A DNA stretch of 64,000 nucleotides from Sphaerotilus natans. Lineage in GTDB: Bacteria > Pseudomonadota > Gammaproteobacteria > Burkholderiales > Burkholderiaceae_C. The stretch is from the NCBI RefSeq assembly GCF_900156335.1, contig NZ_FTMZ01000001.1, positions 248,001 through 312,000 of the forward strand, given 5' to 3'. Below the pieces are notes generated by a model. That model did not search any database. It saw nothing but the letters and a program-made list of their open reading frames with translations, and had not been told where the DNA came from. Numbering within the stretch: the stretch's first letter is position 1; every line of letters begins with the position of its first letter. This document shows positions 9,640 through 18,279 of this stretch, in pieces. A program made the translations under genes and the position numbers.

Positions 9640-10743
9640 ATGACGGATGACGATCGGAATGAGGGGCAGCCGGCCCTGGACGGGCCTCGGCTGGTGCGGC
9701 AGCTGCGCGAGTGGGCGCATGCGCTGGGATTTTCCCAGATCGGCGTGGCCGATGTACATCTGGCTACAGCCGAGCCGGGTCTTCTGGCCTGGCTGGAGGC
9801 GGGCTTTCACGGCTCGATGCAGTACATGGCCGCGCACGGCCTGCGCCGCGCGCGGCCGGCCGAGCTGGTGCCGGGCACGGTGCGGGTGATCAGCGTGGCC
9901 ATGCCCTATCTGCCGCCGGACACGGGCACCGACTGGCGCACGATCGAGCATGCCCGTGCGCAGCAGCCCGGCGAGGCGGTGATCTCGGTCTATGCCCGCG
10001 GGCGGGACTATCACAAGGTGGTGCGCGCGCGGCTGCAGCGCCTGGCCGACCGGCTCGCCGCCGAGATCGGCCCCTTTGGCCACCGGGTCTTCTGCGACTC
10101 GGCGCCGGTGCTCGAGGTCGAGCTGGCGGGGCGCGCCGGCCTGGGCTGGCGTGGCAAGCACACGCTGCTGCTGGACCGCTCGGCCGGCTCGATGTTCTTC
10201 CTGGGCGAGCTCTTCGTCGACCTGCCGCTGCCGGTGGACGCGCCGGCCGAGCCGCGCTGCGGGCGCTGCAGCGCCTGCATCGACGCCTGCCCGACCGCGG
10301 CCATCGTCGCGCCCTACCGGCTGGATGCGCGGCGCTGCATCAGCTACCTGACGATCGAGCACGACGGCCCGATTCCGGTCGAGCTGCGCGCGGCGATGGG
10401 CAACCGCATCTACGGCTGCGACGACTGCCAGCTGGTCTGCCCGTGGAACAAGTACGCGCGCACCAGCACGCTGGCCGACTTCGACGTGCGTCCCGGCATG
10501 GGCGGCGCGACGCTGCTGCAGCTCTGGGCCTGGGACGAGGCGAGCTTCCTGCGCCGCACCGAGGGCAGCCCGATCCGGCGCATCGGGCATGCGCGCTGGC
10601 GGCGCAATCTGGCGGTGGCGCTGGGCAATGCCTGGCGCGAGACGGGCGAGCCGGCGCTGGCCGAGGCGCTGCGCGCCGCCCGCGACGGCGCCGACGCGCT
10701 GCTGGCCGAGCACATCGACTGGGCGCTGGCGCAGCGGGCGTGA
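9640..10743 (+). CDS. queG: Epoxyqueuosine reductase QueG
   Basis: QueG performs the last step of queuosine synthesis in tRNA, reducing epoxyqueuosine with cobalamin and two 4Fe-4S clusters. The 367-residue protein has both cluster motifs: CGRCSACIDACP at about residue 207 with the partner Cys in RRCISYLTIE, and CDDCQLVCPWN at about residue 264. The N-terminal cobalamin-binding half contains YARGRDYHKVVR and the CDSAPVLE segment. It starts 3 bp from the divergent tsaE start, a pairing frequent in proteobacteria. It ends 21 bp before the opposing AEC transporter gene. Confidence 0.97.
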   Translation: MTDDDRNEGQPALDGPRLVRQLREWAHALGFSQIGVADVHLATAEPGLLAWLEAGFHGSMQYMAAHGLRRARPAELVPGTVRVISVAMPYLPPDTGTDWRTIEHARAQQPGEAVISVYARGRDYHKVVRARLQRLADRLAAEIGPFGHRVFCDSAPVLEVELAGRAGLGWRGKHTLLLDRSAGSMFFLGELFVDLPLPVDAPAEPRCGRCSACIDACPTAAIVAPYRLDARRCISYLTIEHDGPIPVELRAAMGNRIYGCDDCQLVCPWNKYARTSTLADFDVRPGMGGATLLQLWAWDEASFLRRTEGSPIRRIGHARWRRNLAVALGNAWRETGEPALAEALRAARDGADALLAEHIDWALAQRA

Positions 10744-10764
10744 AGGGCGCGCGCCGTGGGGTGC

Positions 10765-11676
10765 TCAGCCGCCGTGCAGCGCCTGGAAGGCCGCCAGCGC
10801 CAGCGGCAGGCCGATCATGCCCAGCAGCGTCGAGGCGGTGACCAGCCCGGCGACATACGGCCCGTCGCCGCCCATGCGCGCGGCCAGCACGAAGCAGCTC
10901 GACGCGGTGGGCATCGCGGCGAACAGCAGCAGCACCTGCGCCTGTCCGGTCGGCAGCCCGAGCAGCAGGCCCAGCCCCAGCCCGACGGCCGGCAGCAGCG
11001 CATGGCGGATCGACAGCAGCGCCGCCGCCAGGCCGGGCGCCTTGCGCAGCCCGCCGAACTGCAGGCCCGCGCCCACCGCCATCAGCCCCAGCGGCAGCGC
11101 CGCCGCGCCGATGCGCGAGAGCGTCGTGGCCACCGGCGTCGGCAGCTGCAGGCCGGCCAGATTGCAGACCAGTCCGGCCACGGTGGCCAGGATCAGCGGA
11201 TTGCGCACCAGCTCGGCGCCGATGCGGTGGCCGCCGTGGCGCGCCAGGCTCCAGACCGCGCCGACATTGCACACCGGCACGCACAGCGCGATCAGCAGCG
11301 CCACCCAGGCCAGCGCCTGCGCGCCGCCCAGACGCTCGGCCAGGGCCAGCGCGACATAGGAATTGAAGCGGAAGGCCACCTGCGCGCCGCTGGCCTGCAG
11401 CTTCGGGTCGATGCCCGGCAGCCCGCGCAGCGCGGTCGCCAGCGCGATGCCGGCCAGCACCGTCAGCACGCCGCCCGCCGCCAGGCCGGCGGTGGCGGCC
11501 GGCGCCAGCGGGCTGCGCACGATCGACACGAACAGCAGCACCGGGAACAGCAGCCAGTAGACCAGCCGCTCGACGCTGTCCCAGACCGGGCGGTTCAGCG
11601 CGGTGCGGTGGCAGATCGTCCAGCCGGCGACGATCAGCAGGAAGTCCGGGAGCAGCAGCAGGGCGGTGTCGAGCAT
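10765..11676 (-). CDS. AEC (auxin efflux carrier) family transporter
   Basis: A 303-residue membrane protein with about ten hydrophobic segments split into two halves around a loop near residue 140, as in the AEC/BASS-like fold. The segments MLDTALLLLPDFLLIVAGW at the N-terminus and GLGLGLLLGLPTGQAQVLLLFAAMPTAS near the C-terminus match the family. Bacterial AEC members export or import small carboxylates such as malate or malonate; the substrate here cannot be read from the sequence. It stands alone, convergent with queG. Confidence 0.85.
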   Translation of the reverse strand: MLDTALLLLPDFLLIVAGWTICHRTALNRPVWDSVERLVYWLLFPVLLFVSIVRSPLAPAATAGLAAGGVLTVLAGIALATALRGLPGIDPKLQASGAQVAFRFNSYVALALAERLGGAQALAWVALLIALCVPVCNVGAVWSLARHGGHRIGAELVRNPLILATVAGLVCNLAGLQLPTPVATTLSRIGAAALPLGLMAVGAGLQFGGLRKAPGLAAALLSIRHALLPAVGLGLGLLLGLPTGQAQVLLLFAAMPTASSCFVLAARMGGDGPYVAGLVTASTLLGMIGLPLALAAFQALHGG

Positions 11677-11743
11677 GACCGCAGCGTAGCCCGACGCTCG
11701 AGGTTTTCCACTACGCGCGATCCACAGCCGCGGCGGCGGCCTT

Positions 11744-11759
11744 AGGATCGCGCGATCCT
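11744..11759. promoter_or_regulatory. Perfect 16-bp palindrome upstream of the Bug gene
   Basis: AGGATCGCGCGATCCT is a perfect palindrome lying 34 bp before the start codon at 11793 and 67 bp upstream of the divergent AEC start. Its position between two divergent genes suggests an operator for a dimeric regulator. No regulator gene is adjacent, so the role is inferred. Confidence 0.35.
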
Positions 11760-11792
11760 TGTCCTTGCTGCCGCTTTCCTGGAGTCCGCTGA

Positions 11793-12767
11793 ATGAATCG
11801 TCGTCCGGTCCTTGCTGCCCTGGCCTCGCTGGCCGTCGCTCCGTTGTCGCTGCCGGTGCTGGCGCAGAGCTATCCGTCCAAGCCGGTGCGCGTCGTCGTG
11901 CCGTTCGCGCCGGGCGGCACCACCGACATCATCGCCCGCATCCTGTCCGAGCGCATGGGCGCGGCGCTCGGGCAGACGGTGGTGGTCGAGAACAAGGCCG
12001 GTGGCGGCGGCATCGTCGGTGCGGCCGAGCTGGTCAAGGCACCGGCCGACGGCCATGTGCTGGGCATGGCCACCGTCTCGACGGTGGCCTCGAACCCGGC
12101 GATCAATCCGCGCACGCCCTACAACCCGCTGAGCGACTTCACGCCGATCATCAATCTGGCGGCCACGCCCAATGTCATCGCGGTGCATCCGAGCTTTCCG
12201 GCGCGCGACTACAGGACGTTCCTCGAGGTGCTGAAGAAGAGCCCGGGCCGATATAGCTACGCCAGCTCCGGCACCGGCGGCATCGGGCATCTGCAGATGG
12301 AGCTCTACAAGAACCTGGCCGGTGTCTTTGTCACCCACATTCCGTACCGCGGCGCGGGACCGGCGCTCAATGACACGGTCGCCGGTCAGGTGCCGATCAT
12401 CTTCGACAACCTGCCCTCGGCGCTGCCCTTCATCCGCGAAGGGCGGCTGATCCCGATCGTGGTGGCCGCGCCCGAGCGTCTGGCGGTGCTGCCGAACGTG
12501 CCGACCTTCAAGGAGGTCGGGCTGGAGCCGGTCAACCGCATGGCCTTCTACGGCTTCGTCGGCCCGAAGGGGCTGTCGCGCGAGGTGGTCGACAAGGTTT
12601 CGGCCGCGGCACGGCGCACGCTCGAGGATGCGTCGGTCAGGAAGCGCATCGAGGACACCGGCTCGCTGATCGTGGCCAACACGCCCGAGCAGTTCGCCGC
12701 GCAGATCCGCTCGGAGTTCGAGGTCTACCGGCAGGTCGTGGAGAAGCAGAAGCTGACGCTGGAATGA
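11793..12767 (+). CDS. Bug-family (TctC-like) periplasmic solute-binding protein
   Basis: A 324-residue tripartite tricarboxylate receptor. The signal peptide ends near LPVLAQSYPSKP, and the next residues PVRVVVPFAPGGTTDIIARIL form the canonical Bug ligand-loop start. The later motif GHLQMELYKNLAGVFVTHIPYRGAGPA is also typical. Bug proteins are greatly expanded in Burkholderiales and bind small carboxylates or amides for TctAB-type import or sensing. No tctA or tctB is nearby, so it is an orphan receptor. A strong hairpin terminator begins right at its stop codon. Confidence 0.95.
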   Translation: MNRRPVLAALASLAVAPLSLPVLAQSYPSKPVRVVVPFAPGGTTDIIARILSERMGAALGQTVVVENKAGGGGIVGAAELVKAPADGHVLGMATVSTVASNPAINPRTPYNPLSDFTPIINLAATPNVIAVHPSFPARDYRTFLEVLKKSPGRYSYASSGTGGIGHLQMELYKNLAGVFVTHIPYRGAGPALNDTVAGQVPIIFDNLPSALPFIREGRLIPIVVAAPERLAVLPNVPTFKEVGLEPVNRMAFYGFVGPKGLSREVVDKVSAAARRTLEDASVRKRIEDTGSLIVANTPEQFAAQIRSEFEVYRQVVEKQKLTLE

Positions 12768-12797
12768 AGAAGGGCCGGTCGCGAGACCGGCCCTTCT
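12768..12797 (+). terminator. Hairpin terminator after the Bug gene
   Basis: A perfect 13-bp stem (12768-12780 with 12785-12797) around a GCGA loop starts immediately after the TGA stop. The stem is GC-rich in the middle with A/T at its base and could act on both strands between the convergent Bug and porin genes. Confidence 0.8.
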
Positions 12798-12815
12798 GCA
12801 TGGCTTGTCTTCTGA

Positions 12816-12836
12816 CGGACCGGCCGGGCCGGTCCG
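12816..12836 (-). terminator. Hairpin downstream of the porin gene
   Basis: CGGACCGGC and GCCGGTCCG form a 9-bp stem with a 3-base loop, 17 bp beyond the porin stop. It lacks a clear T-run, so it is a likely but not certain terminator or 3' stabiliser for the porin mRNA. Confidence 0.5.
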
Positions 12837-12853
12837 CGATCCCGAAGGATCGA

Positions 12854-13804
12854 TCAGAAGTTGTGGCGCACGCCGACGGCGACCGAGCTGAAGTCGGCGC
12901 CTTCGACACCGGTGGCGTAACCGACGTTGGCCTTGTTGTCGACCTTGGTCACGAAGCCGTAGACCTTGGTGCGCTTGCTCAGGTTGTAGTTGTAGCCGAG
13001 CGTGGCCTGGGTGGCTTGGGTGTTGGCCACGTCGCCGATCTTGCCGGCGTAGCCGACGTTGACGTGGAACTCCGAGGCGCCCAGGGTGTACATGCCGGCG
13101 ACGCGGAAGGCGTTGCGCGACACGTCATCGCTCTTGGTGCGCTGGGCGTAGGCGGCCAGCGTGAACGGGCCCATGCCGTAGGAAGCGCGCACGGCGAACT
13201 GGTTGTCCTGGTCGGCCTTGGTGTAGCCGGCGCCCAGTTGCAGCGCGCCCAGGTCGTAGTTCACGGCCAGGTCGACCGGACGCTTGCCGCCGGTGCCGGC
13301 GGTGGCTTCGGCGATCGAGGCTTCAGCCCACAGGCCCTTGACGAATTCCGGAGTGCGGTAGGCGACCTTGTTCACGTCGCTGCCGAAGTAGCTGTACAGC
13401 GCGTCGGCCGAGGTGCCGGTGTCGTGGTTGTGCATGCTCACCACGTCGGCGGTGGCATTGATCGATTCCTGGGTGAAGTTGCCCAGGCGCAGCATGCCCA
13501 GCTTGCTCGACAGGTAGACCTCGGACTGGCGGCCCCAGAAGGTCGAGGCAGCAGCGCCGGTCGTCGGGTCGAAGCCGTGCTCGATGATGAAGCCGGCCTT
13601 CAGGCCGCCGCCCAGATCTTCTTCGCCCTTGAAGCCGATGCGCGAAGCGGTGTTGTTCAGCTCGACCACGGCGTCGGCGCTGCCGACCTTCTGGCGCTCG
13701 GCGGTCACGTTCAGGCGGCCGTACAGGGTGACGGAGCTTTGGGCGAGAGCCGCACCGGAGGCCAGGGTGGCCAGCACGGCCAGAGCGATGGAGCGCTTGA
13801 TCAT
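12854..13804 (-). CDS. General outer-membrane porin (Porin_4 family)
   Basis: A trimeric beta-barrel porin for diffusion of small hydrophilic solutes. The 316-residue precursor has the signal peptide MIKRSIALAVLATLASGAALA, then QSSVTLYGRLNVTAE, the standard first strand of Burkholderiales porins. RIGFKGEEDLGGGLKAGFIIEHGF and FWGRQSEVYLSSKLG follow. The last residue is Phe (GVRHNF), as needed for BAM recognition. It is slightly shorter than many relatives. The start at 13804 gives the signal peptide; the longer open frame upstream is not coding. About 240 bp without genes lie upstream, and I see no defined operator there. Confidence 0.95.
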   Translation of the reverse strand: MIKRSIALAVLATLASGAALAQSSVTLYGRLNVTAERQKVGSADAVVELNNTASRIGFKGEEDLGGGLKAGFIIEHGFDPTTGAAASTFWGRQSEVYLSSKLGMLRLGNFTQESINATADVVSMHNHDTGTSADALYSYFGSDVNKVAYRTPEFVKGLWAEASIAEATAGTGGKRPVDLAVNYDLGALQLGAGYTKADQDNQFAVRASYGMGPFTLAAYAQRTKSDDVSRNAFRVAGMYTLGASEFHVNVGYAGKIGDVANTQATQATLGYNYNLSKRTKVYGFVTKVDNKANVGYATGVEGADFSSVAVGVRHNF

Positions 13805-14046
13805 GAGTTTCGTCCTAGAGGAGAGGAGTGAATTCGGGGTCCACGGCTTGCTCGAAAGGCGCCGATTGCGATCCATTCTAGGAGCGAAGATTCGGGGATA
13901 TGCTGATTTGACGCGCTTGACGTGACGGAAGACGGTGTGTTTCGTTGTGATGAAACAACGCGGCACAAGGCTTGTGCAGCCACCGCCTCCGTCCCGGGCG
14001 TGATGCACCACACAGGGCTTGAGGCGGTGCCGCCACGTCCGGCGTG

Positions 14047-14799
14047 TCAGCGGCCGCGCAGGTGTGCCGGGGCCTCCAGCCGCCGCGCCAGCATCGTCAG
14101 GACCAGGGTCAGGATCAGGTAGATCGCCGAGATCGCCAGATAGGGCTCCCAGTAGCGCGAGTAGGCGCCGGCGACGGTGCGTGCGGCCAGCGCCAGCTCG
14201 GCCAGGCCGATGGCCGACACCAGCGAGGAGTCCTTGATCAGCGTGACGCCCTCGTTGACCAGCGCTGGCACCATCCGCCGGAAGGCCTGCGGCAGGATCA
14301 CGAAGCGCATGCTCTGCGCGTGCGTGAAGCCCAGCGAGTAGGCCGCCTGCGTCTGGCCGAGGTGAATGCTCTGGATGCCGGCGCGGAAGATTTCCGAGAT
14401 GTAGGCGCCAGCATTCAGGCTCAGCGCCACGCAGCCGGAGAAGAAGGCGCCGTGCTCCTGGCGGAAGGTGCGCGCGACCTCGCCCGACAGCAGCAGGCCG
14501 GTCTCGGGATGGACCAGCGCCGGCATCAGCGCGAAATGCACCAGCAGGATCTGCACGAACAGCGGCGTGCCGCGGAAGAAGGTGACATAGGCGGTGGTCA
14601 GGCCGCGCAGCAGCTTCATCAGCAGGGCCGTCGTGCCCGAGCGGGGCTTCGGTGCGCTGGCCGAACTGCTGATCAGGCCGAAGGCCACGCCCAGCACCAG
14701 TCCGGCCAGGATGGCCACCAGGGTCAGCTTGATGGTGGTCACCACGCCAGCGGCGAACAGCGGGCCGTAGCCGGCGAGGATGTCCCAGCGAAGATCCAT
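14047..14799 (-). CDS. Polar amino-acid ABC transporter permease
   Basis: A 250-residue inner-membrane permease of the His/Glu/Gln/Arg class. It starts MDLRWDILAGYGPLFAAGVVTT and contains the ISEIFRAGIQSI segment and the EAA-loop GFTHAQSMRFVILPQAFRRM that contacts the ATPase. I chose the ATG at 14799 because it gives the family N-terminus. The binding protein on the same strand lies 2.4 kb upstream, with an opposing PAS-GGDEF-EAL gene in between. No second permease or ATPase gene is in the window. Confidence 0.9.
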   Translation of the reverse strand: MDLRWDILAGYGPLFAAGVVTTIKLTLVAILAGLVLGVAFGLISSSASAPKPRSGTTALLMKLLRGLTTAYVTFFRGTPLFVQILLVHFALMPALVHPETGLLLSGEVARTFRQEHGAFFSGCVALSLNAGAYISEIFRAGIQSIHLGQTQAAYSLGFTHAQSMRFVILPQAFRRMVPALVNEGVTLIKDSSLVSAIGLAELALAARTVAGAYSRYWEPYLAISAIYLILTLVLTMLARRLEAPAHLRGR

Positions 14800-15079
14800 G
14801 ATCGGGAAGGAAGGAAAAGAGGGTGGAAGGTTCGGGACGGGCGGGTCGTGCCCGTGGCAGGTGCGCGAGTCTACGCGCCACGCCGGTCGATGTTGAGCCG
14901 GACCCACCCTGAGCGGCAGGGGCCCGTCTCGGCACAGCCCGTGCATGGCGCCGCCATGACTTCAGCGAGCAAGAGGGGTGCCATCGCAGAATATGTCACG
15001 AAAAGGAGCAATTTCTCTTGGGCGCGACCGCTTCCTGAGGTCTACTGCAGTGCATCAATTTCTCGAGGTCGTCGGCATC

Positions 15080-17266
15080 ATGGACGCTCAGGGAGTCGGA
15101 GCAGACGCGCGTGGCGCCAGCGGCGTCGCGGCGCAGGACGGGGGCAGCCTCTGGGCCGCCGGGGCCGATCTTGCGCGGATTCTTTTCCGGGGCCTGCCGG
15201 ATCTGGCCTGGCTGAAGGATCCGCAAGGGCGCTATCTCAGCTGCAACGCCGCCTTCGAGCGCATCGTCGGCTGCAGCGAGGCCGAGCTGCGCGGTCGCAC
15301 CGATGTGGATGTCTTTTCCGCCGAGGAGGCCGCCTTCTTCCGCAGCAACGACCGCGGCGCGCTCGAGCGCGACGGGCTGCATGTCAACGAGGAATGGCTG
15401 ACCTTTCGCGATACCGGCGAGCGCCGCCGCTACGAGGTGCTGAAGACGCCGCTGCGCGGTCAGGACGAGGTGCTGATCGGCGTGCTGGGCGTGGCGCGCG
15501 ACATCACCCGCCAGCATCACCAGGACGAGGCGCTGCGGCTGGCCGCGCGCATCTTCGAGTCGGTCGGCGAGTCCATCCTGGTGACCGACGCGGCAGGCGA
15601 CATCGTCGCGGTCAATGCCGCCTTCAGCCGGATTTCCGGCTATCCGGCCCAGGAGGTGATCGGCCGCAATCCGCGCCTGCTGCGCTCCGGCCGCCAGGGG
15701 CCGGCCTTCGCGGCCCGGATGTGGCGCCAGCTGGCGGTGCACGACCGATTCCAGGGCGAGTTCTGGAACCGGGCGCGCGACGGCCGGCTGTATCCGCTGC
15801 TGCAGACCATCACCGTGCTGCGCGACGAGGTCGGGCGCATCACCCACTATGTCGGCGTCGGCGCCGATCTGTCGCGCCTGCACGAGGCCGAGCAGCGCTC
15901 GCATCACCTGCGGCTGCATGACACGCTGACCGATCTGCCCAACCGCCAGGTGATCGCCACCCGGCTGCACGAGGCGATCGAGACTCGGCGCGGCAGCGAT
16001 CGCTCCGGCGGGGTGACGCTGCTGGTCATCGGACTCGATGGCTTCAAGTCGATCAACGACTCGCTGGGCCACGCCGCCGGCGACCGGGTACTGGTCGAGA
16101 TGGCCGAGCGGCTGCGGGTGCTGGCCGGCGGCCAGAGCTTCGTCGGCCGGCTCGGCGGCGATGAGTTCGTGGTGATGCGGGTCGATGCCGGGCTGGAGCG
16201 GGTGCAGGCCGAGGCGCGCGACTGGCTGGCCGCGCTGGCCGAGCCGATCGAGCTGCAGGGCCATGCGGTGACCATCACCGTCTCGATCGGTCTGGGGCAT
16301 TTTCCGGAGGACGGCGACAGCGCCGACACGCTGCTGCGCCACGCCGAGAGCGCCTTGCGTGGCGCCAAGGGCGAGGGCCGCAACACGCTGCGCCGCTACG
16401 ACCCGCTGCAGCACCAGGCCTCGCTGGAGCGGCTGCTGCTGCTGTCGTCGCTGCGCCGGGCTGTGCCGGCCGGCGAGCTGCACGCCTGGTACCAGCCCAA
16501 GCTCGACCTGCACAGCCGCGAGCTGGTCGGGGCCGAGGCGCTGGTGCGCTGGCTGCATCCTGAGCTGGGCTGGGTGTCGCCGGCGCAGTTCATCCCGGTG
16601 GCCGAGCAGACCGACCTGATCGTGGCGATCGGCGAGCGCATGCTCGACACCGTCGCGGCGCAGGTCGCGCGCTGGCACGCGCAAGGCCGCGGCTGGCTGC
16701 CGGTGGCGGTCAATCTGGGCGCGCGCCATTTCGCCGACGCCGGCCTGCCGGCGCGGCTGCAGGCGCTGCGCGAGCGCCACGGCCTGCCGCCGGGCGTGCT
16801 GGAGCTGGAGATCACCGAGTCGATGCTGATGACCGCCGGCGGCGCGCCCGAGCAGCGTCTGGCCGAGCTGCGCCAGGCCGGCGTGAAGCTGTCGATCGAC
16901 GACTTCGGCACCGGCTACTCGAGCCTGTCCTACCTGAAGCGACTGCCGGTCGACACGCTGAAGATCGACCGCAGCTTCGTCGCGGCGATCGAGAGCGACC
17001 GCCGTGACCTGAGCATCGCCACCACCATCATCGCGCTGGCGCGCGGCCTGGGCCTGACGGTGGTCGCCGAGGGCGTCGAGACCGAGGGCCAGCGCGAGCT
17101 GCTCGAGCAGGAAGGCTGTGCCCAGGGCCAGGGCTGGCTGTTCGCGCACGCGATGCCACCGGCCGAGTTCGAGACCTGGTGGCAGGTCTGGGCCCCGTCA
17201 CCGGGGCGGCAGGATCACTTCGATGCGGAAGCGGCGGCCGGCGCGGCGCCGAACCAGCTGGCGTAG
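15080..17266 (+). CDS. PAS-PAS-GGDEF-EAL cyclic-di-GMP enzyme
   Basis: A 728-residue soluble signalling protein. Two PAS domains lie at about residues 30-130 and 145-265; the second has ILVTDAAGDIVAVNAAFSRI. A GGDEF domain follows at 275-440 with an intact RLGGDEF active site, so cyclase activity is possible. No RxxD inhibitory site is visible upstream of it. The EAL domain (450-700) keeps EALVRW, ITESMLM, DDFGTGYSS and AEGVET, so phosphodiesterase activity is likely. There is no membrane segment. A GAGGT at 15065 supports the ATG at 15080. The last 52 bp overlap the opposing binding-protein gene. Confidence 0.93.
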   Translation: MDAQGVGADARGASGVAAQDGGSLWAAGADLARILFRGLPDLAWLKDPQGRYLSCNAAFERIVGCSEAELRGRTDVDVFSAEEAAFFRSNDRGALERDGLHVNEEWLTFRDTGERRRYEVLKTPLRGQDEVLIGVLGVARDITRQHHQDEALRLAARIFESVGESILVTDAAGDIVAVNAAFSRISGYPAQEVIGRNPRLLRSGRQGPAFAARMWRQLAVHDRFQGEFWNRARDGRLYPLLQTITVLRDEVGRITHYVGVGADLSRLHEAEQRSHHLRLHDTLTDLPNRQVIATRLHEAIETRRGSDRSGGVTLLVIGLDGFKSINDSLGHAAGDRVLVEMAERLRVLAGGQSFVGRLGGDEFVVMRVDAGLERVQAEARDWLAALAEPIELQGHAVTITVSIGLGHFPEDGDSADTLLRHAESALRGAKGEGRNTLRRYDPLQHQASLERLLLLSSLRRAVPAGELHAWYQPKLDLHSRELVGAEALVRWLHPELGWVSPAQFIPVAEQTDLIVAIGERMLDTVAAQVARWHAQGRGWLPVAVNLGARHFADAGLPARLQALRERHGLPPGVLELEITESMLMTAGGAPEQRLAELRQAGVKLSIDDFGTGYSSLSYLKRLPVDTLKIDRSFVAAIESDRRDLSIATTIIALARGLGLTVVAEGVETEGQRELLEQEGCAQGQGWLFAHAMPPAEFETWWQVWAPSPGRQDHFDAEAAAGAAPNQLA

Positions 17267-18054
17267 ATCTTGTCGTAGGTGCCGTCGGCCTTGATGTCGG
17301 CCAGGCCCTTGTTGATCTTCTCCAGCAGCTCGGCATTGCCCTTCTTGACGACGATGCCGTACTGCTCGGGCGTGAAGGAGGTGTCGCTGACGGTCTTGAA
17401 CTTCGAGCCGGCGTTGTTGGCCACATAGTGGATGACCACGCCGTTGTCGGCCACGACCGCGTCGACGCCGCCCGACTCCAGCTCCTTCAGCGCCAGCGGG
17501 GTCGACTCGAAGCGCTTGATCGCGGTGCTTTCCTTGCCGATCAGCTTGGTCACCACCTCGTCGCCGGTGGTACCGGTCTGCACGCCGACCTTCAGCGTCT
17601 TCAGGTCCTCGAACTTGGCGACCTTGGAATCTTCCTTCACCGCGATCAGCTGCTGCGCGTCGAAGTAGGGCGCCGAGAAGTCCATCGTCTGCTTGCGCTC
17701 ATCGGTGATGGTGATCGCCGACACCAGCAGGTCGCGGTCGCCCTGGGCGACGGTGTTGAACATGCCCTCCCAGGGCGTGTTGACGAACTTGACCTGGATG
17801 CCGGCCTTCTGCGCCACCGCCGAGACCACGTCGATGTCGAAGCCGACGATCTCGCCCTTCTCGTTCTGCGACTCGAACGGCGCGTAGGCGGCATCGGTGC
17901 CGACCACATAGACCCGTGCGGGCGGCGCATCCGCGGCCGAGGCGGCCGCCGCCGGCGCGGCTTCTTCCTTCTTGCCGCAGGCGGCCAGGGTCAGCGCGAC
18001 GGCCAGGGCGGCGCCGGTCTTCAGGAAACGTCGGGTGGTCAGGGAGATCGTCAT
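17215..18054 (-). CDS. Amino-acid ABC transporter substrate-binding lipoprotein
   Basis: A 279-residue SBP_bac_3 family receptor for polar or basic amino acids. The N-terminus has a Tat/Sec-like signal with the lipobox LAAC, so it should be a lipoprotein. The mature part starts VYVVGTDAAYAPFES and includes GFDIDVVSAVA and KVGVQTGTTGD, all standard for the family. It most likely serves the permease at 14047-14799. The 3' end overlaps the GGDEF-EAL gene tail to tail by 52 bp. The 225 bp upstream, towards hslO, show nothing I can name. Confidence 0.93.
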   Translation of the reverse strand: MTISLTTRRFLKTGAALAVALTLAACGKKEEAAPAAAASAADAPPARVYVVGTDAAYAPFESQNEKGEIVGFDIDVVSAVAQKAGIQVKFVNTPWEGMFNTVAQGDRDLLVSAITITDERKQTMDFSAPYFDAQQLIAVKEDSKVAKFEDLKTLKVGVQTGTTGDEVVTKLIGKESTAIKRFESTPLALKELESGGVDAVVADNGVVIHYVANNAGSKFKTVSDTSFTPEQYGIVVKKGNAELLEKINKGLADIKADGTYDKIYASWFGAAPAAASASK

Positions 18055-18279
18055 GGAAGTCCTTCTGGGAATACAGGAGTACCTTGCAGTTTAGGGGCCG
18101 TCCGCACGGGTGGCCACTGCCCGGAGCTGGAGTCCTGACTCAACGCAGATTCCATGCCGGGGCCGGATGCGGCCTGCGGTGTTTCCCGATCGCCCGGATC
18201 GCACGGAAAACCGTCCGGTGCGGGCGGCCTGGCGTCCCGCGGGGCGGATCTCCGCGCGCACGACGCTCCGGGCGCGGCC

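Noticed and set aside
12764-13831. A plus-strand frame starting in the terminator after the Bug gene and running through the porin
   Set aside because: It starts in a hairpin and is antisense to a clear porin with signal peptide and terminal Phe.
14996-17149. A 717-codon minus-strand frame opposite the GGDEF-EAL gene
   Set aside because: The plus strand has intact PAS, GGDEF and EAL motifs, and the minus translation is Gln/His/Ala repeats with no recognisable fold.
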